Shown piece by piece: positions 24,956 through 35,757 of a DNA stretch of 64,000 nt. The notes beneath the pieces were generated by a model. That model made no database searches, had not been told where the DNA came from, and was given only the letters and a program-made list of their open reading frames with translations. The position numbers and the translations under genes were made by a program. This stretch comes from Acidobacteriaceae bacterium KBS 89. Lineage in GTDB: Bacteria > Acidobacteriota > Terriglobia > Terriglobales > Acidobacteriaceae. The first letter of the stretch is position 1; each line of letters starts with the position of its first letter. The DNA is taken from positions 310,001 to 374,000 of the forward strand of contig KB906754.1 in NCBI GenBank assembly GCA_000381605.1. Direction: 5' to 3'.

Positions 24956-26872
24956 TCAATGCTGTGGCACCACCAGCACCTCAACCCCACTCGCCGCATC
25001 CGCACTCCGATACACACTCTCCGTCGCTTTCACAAACTGCTCCGGCTTGGCAAACGGTATATCCACAAACGTCTGCGGATTCCTGTCCACCAGCGGGAAC
25101 CAGGAGCTCTGCACCTGCACCAAAATCCGGTGTCCTGCTCGAAACGTGTGGTTCACGTCTGGCATCTCCGCATTCACCTCGACCATCTTCCCCGGAACGA
25201 GCGCCGTCGGCTTCTCCCAGCTATCGCGAAACTTCGCCCGCATAGGCTCGCCTCGCACCAGCTGTTCGTACCCACCCATCAATATCGGCGGCGCTCCGAG
25301 TATCCTCTTCCCCACCGCATCCGACGGAGGATTCGGAAAATCCTCCGGATACACATCGATCAACTTCACCACGAAATCCGAGTCCGTCCCGCTCGAAGCC
25401 ACCTTCAACTTCGGCCGCACCGGCCCCGCGATCGTCACATCCTCGGTCAGCGTCTCCGTCTCGTAAGTCAGAACATCCGGCCGCCGCGAAGCAAATCGCT
25501 GATCGTCATCCATATACCGTTGAGGCACAGTGTCGGTCGTGTAATTCACAAACGGCACCGGATGCGCCGGATCGCTCACATATTCATCCACACCGACCTT
25601 CTCCACGGGCGCAGTGAAGCTCAACTTCCCGCCCGCCCGAAAATAAAGCGTCTTTGTCACCGCCGACTTAGGAGGCCACGCATCATATTTCTTCCATACA
25701 TTGCTTCCAGTCTCAAATACATAGGCTTTCGGCAGCGGCGCACCATTGCGCCCTTTCAGGTAATACTCAAAGAACGGAAACTGGATCTGCGCACGAAAAA
25801 ACACACCAGTCTTCGAGCCGAAGCTCACATCACCAAGCTTGTCCCCGTCCCATATCGACCAGCCCCCATGCGTCCACGGCCCCACCACAAGCGTATTCAC
25901 CGCTCCAGGGTTAAACTCATCGATCGCATGAAACGTCTTGAACGGTCCGGACAGGTCCTCCGCATCAAACCACCCGCCCACCGTCATCACCGCCGCATGA
26001 ATGTTCTTCATATGCAGCGACAAGTCTCGCTTCTTCCAATAATCGTCATAGGTCGTATGGACGACCTGGTCATGAAACAGAAAGTTCGATCCATCGAAAG
26101 CCTTGTCGAGAGTCTCCGTCGGCCCCGCTTGCAGATAGTATTTGTAACCATCAGGCGTACCAAAGTCGAAAGGCACTCGTTTCTCAGGTAGTGTCGGATT
26201 CTTCTGCGGCTTGAATGCAGTATAAAACCCGTAGTTCGCCGCCAGCATGAACGCCCCGCCATGGTATCCATCGTCGTTGAAAAACAAATTCGTCATCGGC
26301 GCCTGCGGACTCGCCGCCTTGATCGCCGGATGCGAGTCGATGATGCTCGCCGATGTATAAAATCCCGGATAGCTAATCCCCGAAATCCCCACCTTGCCGT
26401 TGTTGTTCTCCACGTGCTTCAGTAGGTAATCGACCGTGTCATACATATCGGTCGACTCATCAACATCCTTATTCGATTTTTTGTCCGCGATATGCGGGCT
26501 CATCTCCTGAAACACGCCCTCGCTCTCGTACCGGCCACGCGCATCGCCGCACACAAAGATGTATCCGCTCTCCAGCAGCTCCTGGCTCGGTCCCAACCGC
26601 GCCGGCATCTTATCTTCGCCATACGGCGCGCAACTATACGGCGTCCGCGTCATAAGAAGCGGGTACGGTCCCGGGTCCTTGAACGCTCCAGCCTGCGGTG
26701 TATAGACCGACACAAACAGCTTCACCCCGTCCCGCATCGGTATCCGATACTCATACTTTGCATAGTGCGTCTTGATGAACTCTTCCTGACTCGGCCCCGG
26801 CGCCTGCGCACTCATTCCACACTCAGCCAACACGAACAAACACACCGCTACCAGCAGACGCCTGATCTTCAT
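24956..26872 (-). CDS. Exported CocE/NonD family hydrolase (S15-like)
   Basis: The 638-residue alpha/beta hydrolase has a Sec signal (MKIRRLLVAVCLFVLA). The family signature YRIPMRDGVKLFVSVYTP is near residue 45, with the nucleophile elbow GISYPGFYT near residue 165. The C-terminal X-Pro-peptidase-like jelly-roll ends with HTFRAGHRILVQVQSSWFP, typical of CocE/NonD proteins. Substrates may be acyl esters or amides, including glutaryl-type antibiotics or X-Pro peptides; the sequence does not decide. The ATG at 26872 is preferred because GAGGGA lies six bases upstream. Confidence 0.92.
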   Translation of the reverse strand: MKIRRLLVAVCLFVLAECGMSAQAPGPSQEEFIKTHYAKYEYRIPMRDGVKLFVSVYTPQAGAFKDPGPYPLLMTRTPYSCAPYGEDKMPARLGPSQELLESGYIFVCGDARGRYESEGVFQEMSPHIADKKSNKDVDESTDMYDTVDYLLKHVENNNGKVGISGISYPGFYTSASIIDSHPAIKAASPQAPMTNLFFNDDGYHGGAFMLAANYGFYTAFKPQKNPTLPEKRVPFDFGTPDGYKYYLQAGPTETLDKAFDGSNFLFHDQVVHTTYDDYWKKRDLSLHMKNIHAAVMTVGGWFDAEDLSGPFKTFHAIDEFNPGAVNTLVVGPWTHGGWSIWDGDKLGDVSFGSKTGVFFRAQIQFPFFEYYLKGRNGAPLPKAYVFETGSNVWKKYDAWPPKSAVTKTLYFRAGGKLSFTAPVEKVGVDEYVSDPAHPVPFVNYTTDTVPQRYMDDDQRFASRRPDVLTYETETLTEDVTIAGPVRPKLKVASSGTDSDFVVKLIDVYPEDFPNPPSDAVGKRILGAPPILMGGYEQLVRGEPMRAKFRDSWEKPTALVPGKMVEVNAEMPDVNHTFRAGHRILVQVQSSWFPLVDRNPQTFVDIPFAKPEQFVKATESVYRSADAASGVEVLVVPQH

Positions 26873-26951
26873 CGAGTCCCTCAAATTGAAATTTGCAGTA
26901 CTGGCAGTCTACCCGAAACGGTCGCTGCCGATCGCGAGATCGTAGCACCGA

Positions 26952-27569
26952 CTACGTAAGATCGTCCGTGTCGAATGGAGGAACCTTTCGCCCCAGCGCA
27001 GAGACGTCCCGTCTTCCCCCCACTAGCGTCTTCACCACCACGTCGATATCGTCTTCAACCTCGACCGCAGCCGTCAACGCCCCAACCGACTCAGGAATTC
27101 CCAGGCTCTCCAGCAGCACCGTCGCATGCGCCACCGCAACGTGGTCGTGGTTCAACCCCTCCGGCGTCTTCGCCTTGATCCCCACCTCACCTGGCTTCAC
27201 CCCCAGCAGCGCAGCCACAGACTCGCGGAGTTCACCCGCAATCGGCACGATCTTCGGCTTGGCCAACACCAGCACCGTGTCGACATTGACGATCTTGTAC
27301 CCGGCCGTCGCCACCTCTTCCAGCGCCGTCTTCAAAAACACACTCGAAGCAGCACCCTTCCACCGTGGATCACTCGGCGGGAAAAATGTCCCGATATCCC
27401 CTGCGCTGACAGCACCCAGCAGAGCGTCTGTAATTGCATGCAGCAGCACATCGCCATCGGAGTGCCCGGCCAACCCCTCCGGATGTTCAATCGCAAGCCC
27501 GCCGATCACCAGCGGCACTCCTGCCTTGAACGCATGCGAATCAAACCCGTAACCAATCCTCATACCCAT
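26952..27569 (-). CDS. ispF: 2-C-methyl-D-erythritol 2,4-cyclodiphosphate synthase
   Basis: The enzyme forms the cyclic diphosphate in the MEP isoprenoid pathway. Signatures: RIGYGFDSHAF (metal ligands Asp10 and His12), LAGHSDGDVLLHAITDALLGA (His46 region), DIGTFFPPSDPRWKGA and KAKTPEGL. The usual KxxTxxGLG-FxGRxEG ending is replaced by GLNHDHVAVAHATVLL. About 45 extra residues follow, giving 205 residues instead of about 160, and rich in Val, Asp and Gly. GGAAGA lies eight bases before the chosen ATG. It follows ispD by 43 bases. Confidence 0.93.
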   Translation of the reverse strand: MGMRIGYGFDSHAFKAGVPLVIGGLAIEHPEGLAGHSDGDVLLHAITDALLGAVSAGDIGTFFPPSDPRWKGAASSVFLKTALEEVATAGYKIVNVDTVLVLAKPKIVPIAGELRESVAALLGVKPGEVGIKAKTPEGLNHDHVAVAHATVLLESLGIPESVGALTAAVEVEDDIDVVVKTLVGGRRDVSALGRKVPPFDTDDLT

Positions 27570-27612
27570 ACGTTTATCTTCCCACGCCACAGGGCCCTTT
27601 TGCCCGCCGTCC

Positions 27613-28323
27613 CTACGCCTTGCCCAGATAAAACTCCGCCAGCTCAATATCCCCCGGCTGCGTAATCTTGAAGTTCTTCGCCGACCCCGACACCACCGCC
27701 ACCTCGATCCCCGCCCGCTCAAGCAGACTCGCCTCGTCAGTGCCCGAAAACTCGTCCGACTCCGCCTCGATAAACGCCCGTCGCAGTAATCCGAACAGCG
27801 CCCCCTGCGGAGTCTGCGCCTGCACAATACGCTCCCGTGGAATCGTCGCCGTCACAATCGCCCCATCCGCGGTCCGCTCCACCTGCTTGATCGTGTCCAC
27901 CGCCGGCAGCCCCACAATCGCAGCACCATGCTTCACCACCGCATCGATCGTCCGTTCAATCGTTGCCGGATCGATCAGTGGCCTCACCGCATCATGCACC
28001 AGCACCACATCGTCCTCGTCGCACTCCAGCGCCGCCAGGGCATTGCCCACCGACTGCTGCCGATGGTCCCCACCCTCCACCATATGAACCCGGGCGCCCA
28101 GGTTGTATTCGAGCATCTGAGCCTCCACGCGTTCCCGCTCCTGCGCCCGCACCGCGACGCATACCGCATCCACCCGCGGCACCGCAAGAAACGCCCGCAC
28201 CGCGCGAACCAGCACCGGGACACCGCCAATCTCAAGAAACTGCTTCGGCGCCACCGTCGACGTCCCACCCGCGGCCATCCGCGTACCAATCCCAGCTGCT
28301 GGAAGAATCACAAAAACTCGCAT
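27613..28323 (-). CDS. ispD: 2-C-methyl-D-erythritol 4-phosphate cytidylyltransferase
   Basis: The 236-residue enzyme adds CMP from CTP to methylerythritol phosphate, upstream of IspF in the MEP pathway. Signatures: LPAAGIGTRMAAG (nucleotide loop), PKQFLEIGGVPVL, VEGGDHRQQSVGNAL, VLVHDAVRPLI and the C-terminal TDEASLLERAGIEVAVVSG and NFKITQPGDIELA. It begins at the ATG at 28323; the frame is open further upstream but without recognisable homology. The ispD-ispF pairing is the common operon arrangement. Confidence 0.95.
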   Translation of the reverse strand: MRVFVILPAAGIGTRMAAGGTSTVAPKQFLEIGGVPVLVRAVRAFLAVPRVDAVCVAVRAQERERVEAQMLEYNLGARVHMVEGGDHRQQSVGNALAALECDEDDVVLVHDAVRPLIDPATIERTIDAVVKHGAAIVGLPAVDTIKQVERTADGAIVTATIPRERIVQAQTPQGALFGLLRRAFIEAESDEFSGTDEASLLERAGIEVAVVSGSAKNFKITQPGDIELAEFYLGKA

Positions 28324-28562
28324 AACCAACGGAGTATACAAGATAGCTCTAATCCCCCCGCTATACGAGTCAGGAACGCCTTTGCTGCCACGCAGTTTCA
28401 TCCCCGCTCTCATCGCGGGCTGTAGTCAGAACTCACCTCACTCACCTCCATCAAACCGCGCCTCCGATAGTTTCGGTCGTCACAAAAAGAATCCGGTGTT
28501 CACCACAACTCATCGATCACGTAGCGCATTAGCTCTCAGGTTGTAGCCCAAGGGGGTGCCTC

Positions 28563-29831
28563 ATGGCTTCCGTCCCGATGCTGACCGATCAAACCGCCTC
28601 GCTATCCCAATCAACACACATGATGGATGATCTGCTCAGGCTGCAGAAAGCCTCACAGCGGATCAGTTCCCTCCTCGATGTGGATGAACTTATCGACCGC
28701 ATCGTGAATGAGATAGCGTGCTCCTTCGGTCTGGTCGAAGCGAACGTCTACCTCTACGAACCGGACCGCGAAGAACTCGTCCTGGCTTGCGTCCACGGCT
28801 GCACCGTGCACGACAAAGGTCATTGCCTGAAACTCGGTAAGGAAGGTCTGGTCGGATACGCCGCGGCCACCCGGCAGATGCGCTACGCCCCAGATGTCAG
28901 AGAAGACCCGTATTACCTCCCATGTGAGGAATCCACGCTCTCTGAGGTTGCCATCCCCTTGCTCGTCGAGGAACAGCTTGTCGGAGTCTTCACCGCGTCT
29001 CATCCGGAGCTTGACGCGTTTCGACCGCAACAGTTGAAGATCCTGCAGACTCTGAGCAGCCACATCGCCGTCGCTCTTCAGAACGCTCGCCTCTTCCAGC
29101 AGGTGCAGCACGAGCGCGAGGAGATGACTCGTGATGCCCTCGAAGCACGCACCATTCAGCAGGCTCTCCTTCCCAGAAGTTCGCCATACATCCCCGGTTT
29201 TGCCGTCAGCGGTCTATGCGTTCCCGCAGGAGCAGTCGGCGGCGACTGGTACGACTTCATCCCGCTGCACGACGGCCGCTGGGGGCTGGTGCTTGCCGAC
29301 GTATCGGGAAAAGGCACAGCCGCGGCGCTTCTCATGGCAGCCACCAGGGGAGTCTTGCGCTCGCTCGCCGAAGCCTCCTGCACACCCGGCGAAGTCCTGC
29401 AGAGACTCAATCAATTACTCGTGGAGGATCTTCCGCCCGCGCGATTCGTGACCATGGCCTATGCCGTACTGGATCCCGAAAAACGCACCTTGACCCTCGC
29501 CAGCGCAGGTCATCTGCAGCCCCTACTGGTTCACGGCGACGAGGCGCGATTCCTCAATTCGGAAACAGGCCTGCCCCTGGGACTGGCACTCGGAGAGTAT
29601 TCCGAGACCGAGATAGAACTCAAACCCGGATGCCGCGTCCTGTTCTACAGCGACGGCATCACTGAAGCCACCAACCCCGATGAAGAAGAGTACGGCCAGC
29701 TACGCCTGAAGGAACATCTCCTCCAACCTGGCACCTCCGGAGAAACCCTTCTTGCCGACGTCCGCTCCTTCGTCAACGGCTTCGGATTGCACGACGACGC
29801 AACCGTCATCACAGTCGAACTGTTTGCCTAA
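28563..29831 (+). CDS. GAF-SpoIIE protein phosphatase (RsbU-like)
   Basis: The 422-residue cytoplasmic protein has a GAF domain (about residues 45-185, with a Cys/His-containing CVHGCTVHDKGHC stretch), a short coiled linker (HEREEMTRDALEARTIQQALLP) and a PP2C/SpoIIE domain (about 210-420). The catalytic metal residues are visible in GGDWYDF, LVLADVSGKGTAAALLMA, YSDGITEATN and HDDATVITVELF. Such proteins dephosphorylate anti-sigma antagonists in partner-switching control of stress sigma factors. No anti-sigma factor or antagonist gene is adjacent. The GAF domain could sense a small molecule or redox state. AAGGGGGTG precedes the ATG. Confidence 0.93.
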   Translation: MASVPMLTDQTASLSQSTHMMDDLLRLQKASQRISSLLDVDELIDRIVNEIACSFGLVEANVYLYEPDREELVLACVHGCTVHDKGHCLKLGKEGLVGYAAATRQMRYAPDVREDPYYLPCEESTLSEVAIPLLVEEQLVGVFTASHPELDAFRPQQLKILQTLSSHIAVALQNARLFQQVQHEREEMTRDALEARTIQQALLPRSSPYIPGFAVSGLCVPAGAVGGDWYDFIPLHDGRWGLVLADVSGKGTAAALLMAATRGVLRSLAEASCTPGEVLQRLNQLLVEDLPPARFVTMAYAVLDPEKRTLTLASAGHLQPLLVHGDEARFLNSETGLPLGLALGEYSETEIELKPGCRVLFYSDGITEATNPDEEEYGQLRLKEHLLQPGTSGETLLADVRSFVNGFGLHDDATVITVELFA

Positions 29832-29866
29832 GCCTGGCTGGTGCACGCGGCTTGGCCTGAAGGTCA

Positions 29867-30337
29867 TCACCTCTGCTGCAAGTCATCGAGCCTGAGAATC
29901 ATCTCATTGGTCGGCTCGAATCCATTGCGCTCGTACAACGGTTTCCCAAACTTCGATGCATGCAGCGAAACCACTTTGATCCCTCGCCGTCGCGCATCGT
30001 CCACCGCAGTCGTCAGCAGTTCATAGGCAAGCCCCCGCCCTCGAAACGCAGGATCGACATAGAAGTTCAACAAGTACGCGCGGACCGGCTCCGCATCCAT
30101 CCAGTGCGGCGGAAAATCGATCAGCCACATCCCCGCCCCAGGCACTGCGCGACCATCCTCTTCGACGATCCACCCGACGTGGGTGCCATCGATCAATCGC
30201 GGCCGAACCCAGACGAGAAAGTTATCCATCATCGCCTGCATTGTTTCGTCTTCAGCCTGTCCTGCATCGACAAACATGCTGCGCCTCTGCCGCGCAATCA
30301 ACGCCGCATCGGCAACTGTAGCCAATCTCGTTTTGAA
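29867..30337 (-). CDS. GNAT-family N-acetyltransferase
   Basis: The 156-residue protein has the GNAT acetyl-CoA loop in LLNFYVDPAFRGRGLAYELL (R-G-R-G-L, about residues 95-105) and the C-terminal GIKVVSLHASKFGKPLYERNGF pattern. The N-terminus MFKTRLATVADAALIARQR fits the first strand and helix. A longer frame begins at 30379, but the ATG at 30337 starts the domain directly. The substrate cannot be told. It is convergent with the SpoIIE gene, 35 bases away. Confidence 0.88.
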   Translation of the reverse strand, partial: FKTRLATVADAALIARQRRSMFVDAGQAEDETMQAMMDNFLVWVRPRLIDGTHVGWIVEEDGRAVPGAGMWLIDFPPHWMDAEPVRAYLLNFYVDPAFRGRGLAYELLTTAVDDARRRGIKVVSLHASKFGKPLYERNGFEPTNEMILRLDDLQQR

Positions 30338-30421
30338 CATACTTTCAGTATAAAAATGCTCGAATGAACCCGTTATCATCGAATCGTCAAACTCGAGCCG
30401 ATACGCAAGGGAAGGACATGA

Positions 30422-30793
30422 ATGTTCCAGGAATTAATTGAGAAGTGGCGCGGCATCGATCGTTGGCAAGAAACAGACGCCACCGTCGTTTCCTATGAGG
30501 TTCTTTCTCAAGGCGGATAATAGGAGGGGCCACCATCGGCCAAAATCACCTTCTTTTATCACGATGCAACTAACTCAATCCAGAGTGGAGAAATGACCGT
30601 TGACAGTCTAACTTCACTCTATAACTTGAACACAAACGATACGTTTCAGGTCCGTTTCGATCCCCAGAGGCCGTCGAAATATTACTGTAGCGAAGCCACC
30701 AGCTTATTCACCGAGCTTCGGACCGCCTTCTGGCTGTGTTTTGCCGCTTTGTTTGCAATCGTTCTGGCCATCATTCTTTTCTCACGCAGGTAA
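30422..30793 (+). pseudogene. DUF3592-like small membrane protein interrupted by tandem stop codons
   Basis: Reading from the ATG at 30422 gives 32 residues ending in VVSYEVLSQGG, then TAA TAG, and then in the same frame PPSAKITFFYHDA, SGEMTVDSLTSLYNL, VRFDPQRPSKYYCSEA, a transmembrane helix (FWLCFAALFAIVLAIILF) and a final stop at 30791-30793. Together they make one continuous DUF3592-type protein of about 123 residues. The frame is conserved through the stops, so point changes rather than a frameshift broke it. GGAGGGG follows the stops but no ATG or GTG is suitably placed; an internal ATG exists at 30593. It ends four bases before tilS. It may be dead, or may use read-through. Confidence 0.7.
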
Positions 30794-30797
30794 TGCA

Positions 30798-31862
30798 ATG
30801 CCCGCCACGCTCTCCTTCGACCGCACCAACATCAAACCCGGAGACCGCCTCTGCGTCGCCATCTCCGGCGGCGCAGACTCTCTCGCCCTCCTACTCACCC
30901 TCCACGCGGCCAACTCAGCGAAACGCGACTCCCTGGGCGTAGGCCTAAGCGCAGTCCACGTCCACCACGGCCTGCGCGGAACAGAAGCCGACGCCGACCA
31001 ACAATTCGTCGAAGACCTCTGCATCAACCTCGACATCCCTCTCCACCTTCACCGCGCCGACGTCCCCGCTCGCGTCGCCGAGACCCGCGCATCTGGAAAT
31101 CCCGAAACCCTCGAAGAGGCCGCCCGCAACGTCCGCTACGAATTCTTCACCACCCTCCTCGACTCCGGCCATGCCAACACCATCCTCACCGCCCACACCC
31201 TCGACGACCAGGCCGAAACCGTCCTCATAAAGCTCCTCCGCGGAGCCTGGACCGAAGGCCTCAGCGCCATCCACCCAGTCGTCACCCTCGCAAAGGGAAA
31301 AATCCTCCGCCCCTTCCTGCAAACTCGCCGCGCCGACATCGAAACCTTCCTCAAACAAATCAACCAACCCTGGCGCGAAGACTCCACCAACACCGACACC
31401 GCCTTCACCCGCAACAAAATCCGCCACGAGCTCCTTCCCCAGCTCCGCGCCTACAATCCAAACCTCGACCAGACCCTCGCCAACTTCGCCGAGCTCGCCC
31501 GCGAAGAAGAGTCCCGCTGGCAGACTGAACTCGCTCGCATCCTCCCCCAACTCCTTCTGCCCGGCAAACCAGTTCGCGGGGGAGGCCGTGCCGTCAGCAC
31601 CGCTCCCGGCCAATCCGCCGTCTCCATCGAACTCGACCGCCTCCGCCCTCTCGATCCCGCCCTCCGCCGCCGTGTCCTCCGAGCCGCCGCCCGCCAGCTT
31701 GGCGCCCGTCTCAGCTTCGACGAAACCTCCCGTCTCCTAGCCCTCTGTGGATTTCGTCACGATCCCACCGTCGCCGCACGCACCGGCGCCACCCTCCATC
31801 TTTCCAACAACCTCCGCGCCGAACGCTCCCCCCGCGAACTCCGCCTCTTCCGCCAGGAGTAG
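30798..31862 (+). CDS. tilS: tRNA(Ile)-lysidine synthase
   Basis: The enzyme modifies C34 of the AUA-reading tRNA-Ile with lysine, using ATP. The PP-loop SGGADS is at residues 23-28. HVHHGLRGTEADADQQFV, TAHTLDDQAETVLIKLLRG and the RNKIRHELLPQL motif are all present. The length of about 354 residues indicates the N-terminal catalytic domain plus the middle domain and a reduced C-terminal part. The start at 30798 follows the disrupted DUF3592 gene by four bases. It should be essential. ftsH is downstream, as in many bacteria. Confidence 0.95.
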   Translation: MPATLSFDRTNIKPGDRLCVAISGGADSLALLLTLHAANSAKRDSLGVGLSAVHVHHGLRGTEADADQQFVEDLCINLDIPLHLHRADVPARVAETRASGNPETLEEAARNVRYEFFTTLLDSGHANTILTAHTLDDQAETVLIKLLRGAWTEGLSAIHPVVTLAKGKILRPFLQTRRADIETFLKQINQPWREDSTNTDTAFTRNKIRHELLPQLRAYNPNLDQTLANFAELAREEESRWQTELARILPQLLLPGKPVRGGGRAVSTAPGQSAVSIELDRLRPLDPALRRRVLRAAARQLGARLSFDETSRLLALCGFRHDPTVAARTGATLHLSNNLRAERSPRELRLFRQE

Positions 31863-32123
31863 CAGTTTCCCCCCATCCAGCGCCAAGTCACCCTAAAGTC
31901 ACATCAACTTTCCGCTTTTGCTACCCCGAATCCCCTGGCCAAAGAGTAGAATCTAACTACTTGACTGAGGCAGGCCTGTTGTTGGGGACCAAGCAAGCCC
32001 ATCGGCATCAGAACCTTCCTTCATAGTTAGCGTCTAACTGTTGTGGGCTTTCGTTCGCTCTTGCGTCCGGAGCCGGGTCTGACAAGCGCCAGTGGGGTCT
32101 CTCGGGCCGCTGCAGACCGGAAA

Positions 32124-34061
<1,938 letters not shown>

Positions 34062-34081
34062 ACATCTAACCCAGCATCGAA

Positions 34082-34117
34082 GTAAAGGCAGCCCCCGTGG
34101 CTGCCTTTACTTTTTTC
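34082..34117 (+). terminator. Rho-independent terminator of ftsH
   Basis: A perfect 12-base stem GTAAAGGCAGCC / GGCTGCCTTTAC with a CCCGT loop is followed by TTTTTT, 20 bases after the ftsH stop. Confidence 0.93.
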
Positions 34118-34163
34118 CATGCCTTTGCTTTGCTCCGTCACTTAAGAGCCGCCCACATTACGT

Positions 34164-34206
34164 GTCATCTCGACCGGAGCGCAGCGGAGTGGAGAGACCC
34201 CCGCAT
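34164..34206. repeat. Acidobacterial-type intergenic repeat
   Basis: GTCATCTCGACCGGAGCGCA, then GCGGAGTGGAGAGACCCCC, lies between ftsH and the DUF4260 gene. I recognise this type (CGACCGGAGC..GGAGAGACC) from intergenic regions of Edaphobacter-like genomes, from memory. Only one copy of this version is in the window. Confidence 0.5.
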
Positions 34207-34308
34207 TTCGTTCGAAGCACTCCATGTTCCGGGCGCCGCATGTATCGATCCTGCGACCTGTGCTTCTGAATTGCGAACCATCTCCACGACAAACTCGTAT
34301 AAATCACT

Positions 34309-34668
34309 ATGCTGACCCGACCCGCCGTGCTCCTCCACATCGAAGAAGCCGTCCTATTCCTCCTTACCCTCTTCGCCTACCAGCACCTCCACTACAGCTG
34401 GCTCCTCTTCGCACTTCTCTTCCTCACGCCAGACCTCTCCATGTTCGGCTACCTCCTCAATGTTCGCGTCGGCGCTGCCCTCTACAACCTCGTCCACACG
34501 CTCTCGCTCCCTCTCGCCCTTCTGCTCGTCAGCTACATTCAAAACTGGCCCGCAACCACGGCAATCAGCCTCATATGGACAGCACACATTGCCCTTGACC
34601 GCCTCCTCGGCTACGGCCTCAAATACCCAACCTTCTTCAAGGACACCCACCTGCAACACATCTCCTGA
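34309..34668 (+). CDS. DUF4260 family membrane protein
   Basis: The 119-residue protein has four hydrophobic segments. The DUF4260 signature is TPDLSMFGYLLN in the middle and AHIALDRLLGYGLKYPTFFKDTHLQ at the C-terminus. It should lie in the inner membrane; its function is unknown. No clear ribosome-binding site is visible. It is convergent with the Mn-catalase gene and shares a terminator hairpin with it. Confidence 0.9.
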   Translation: MLTRPAVLLHIEEAVLFLLTLFAYQHLHYSWLLFALLFLTPDLSMFGYLLNVRVGAALYNLVHTLSLPLALLLVSYIQNWPATTAISLIWTAHIALDRLLGYGLKYPTFFKDTHLQHIS

Positions 34669-34690
34669 GCGCGACCGTCTCTCGCAGAAA

Positions 34691-34718
34691 AAGGGCAACC
34701 CCGATAGGGGTTGCCCTT
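34691..34718. terminator. Bidirectional terminator hairpin
   Basis: A perfect 12-base stem AAGGGCAACCCC / GGGGTTGCCCTT with a GATA loop lies between two convergent genes. The upstream AAA run gives a uridine tract on the minus strand; the plus-strand tail is TTCTCC, which is weaker. Confidence 0.8.
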
Positions 34719-34745
34719 CTCCGGCATTCTGCTCAGGGGTGAAAA

Positions 34746-35627
34746 TCAGCGGCTACGTTTGGCCACAGCCACCTTGCCGTTACTCGCTTTGCTGGCAACT
34801 ACTCTCTTCTTCCCAAGAGCCTCGTCCGCCACTGACGTCGTGGCTTTCTGCGCCTCATCTTGCCTTCCGCGGTCTTCGCCAGCGATCTTGCCATTGACGT
34901 CTCCCACCGAAAGCCCTTTGCCGCCGTTCATCTGCGACTCCACCAGATGCAAACCAAAAGAAGACTCCCACGGCCCGCGCATATCCGTCTCGCCCTCGTT
35001 GCCATCGCCCGTCGACCCATTGAAATACTCATCCACAATCCCCGCCGTAGGCTTCAGCATCCCTATCGAGAATGGTGCCTTCTCCATACTCTCCAGCGCT
35101 GCCGTAAACGCCTTCATATGCGTAATCTCACGCGTCATCAGGAACTGCAGCGTATCGATCGTTCCTGGGTCGTCCGTATGATCGATCAACCTCTCATACA
35201 CGATCTTCGCCCGAGCCTCCGCCGCAATATTACTGCGCAGATCGACATCGAGCTCCCCAGTCACCTTTAGATAGTTCGCCGTCCACGCATTACCCATCGA
35301 GTCGAACAGCGCCACGCCTCCACCCCCAGCAATCGTCACCAGCGGATCGGCCTCGGCCGCCTCTCGATTCGTCTTCAGCGGCTTCAAGTGCATACGAATC
35401 AGCGCCCCAACCACCTCAAGATGACTCAGTTCCTCTGTGCCAATATCCAACAGCAGATCGCGCCGCCCGATATCGTCCACACAGTTCCACCCCTGAATCG
35501 TGTACTGCATCGCCGCGGCCAGTTCCCCGTTCGCGCCGCCAAACTGCTCCAGCAACATATTGCCGAACCGAACGTCAGCCTCGCCTATATTTACCGTATA
35601 CATCAGCTTTTTTACATGGTGATACAT
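34746..35627 (-). CDS. Manganese catalase
   Basis: The 293-residue dimanganese catalase breaks down H2O2 without heme. Ligand motifs are visible: LLEQFGGANGELAAAMQY with a metal Glu in the first helix, GTEELSHLEVVG (second helix, Glu and His) and TREITHMKAF in the third and fourth helices. After about residue 215 the protein continues in a low-complexity tail rich in Lys, Ala and Gly (ending KASNGKVAVAKRSR), unlike the compact core. The ATG at 35627 is preceded by GGGGG. It differs from the DyP island 20 kb away and gives a second peroxide-removal route. Confidence 0.93.
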   Translation of the reverse strand: MYHHVKKLMYTVNIGEADVRFGNMLLEQFGGANGELAAAMQYTIQGWNCVDDIGRRDLLLDIGTEELSHLEVVGALIRMHLKPLKTNREAAEADPLVTIAGGGGVALFDSMGNAWTANYLKVTGELDVDLRSNIAAEARAKIVYERLIDHTDDPGTIDTLQFLMTREITHMKAFTAALESMEKAPFSIGMLKPTAGIVDEYFNGSTGDGNEGETDMRGPWESSFGLHLVESQMNGGKGLSVGDVNGKIAGEDRGRQDEAQKATTSVADEALGKKRVVASKASNGKVAVAKRSR

Positions 35628-35757
35628 TGAAAGCCCCCAACCCACATCAAATTTCGTTCTTTCGTTCCACCTACTCACCCCTACGATGCAAATCCCGTGC
35701 CTCAAGACCAGCACTCACCCTCCTTCACCATCAAATGCGACAATAGAATTACGTCGA

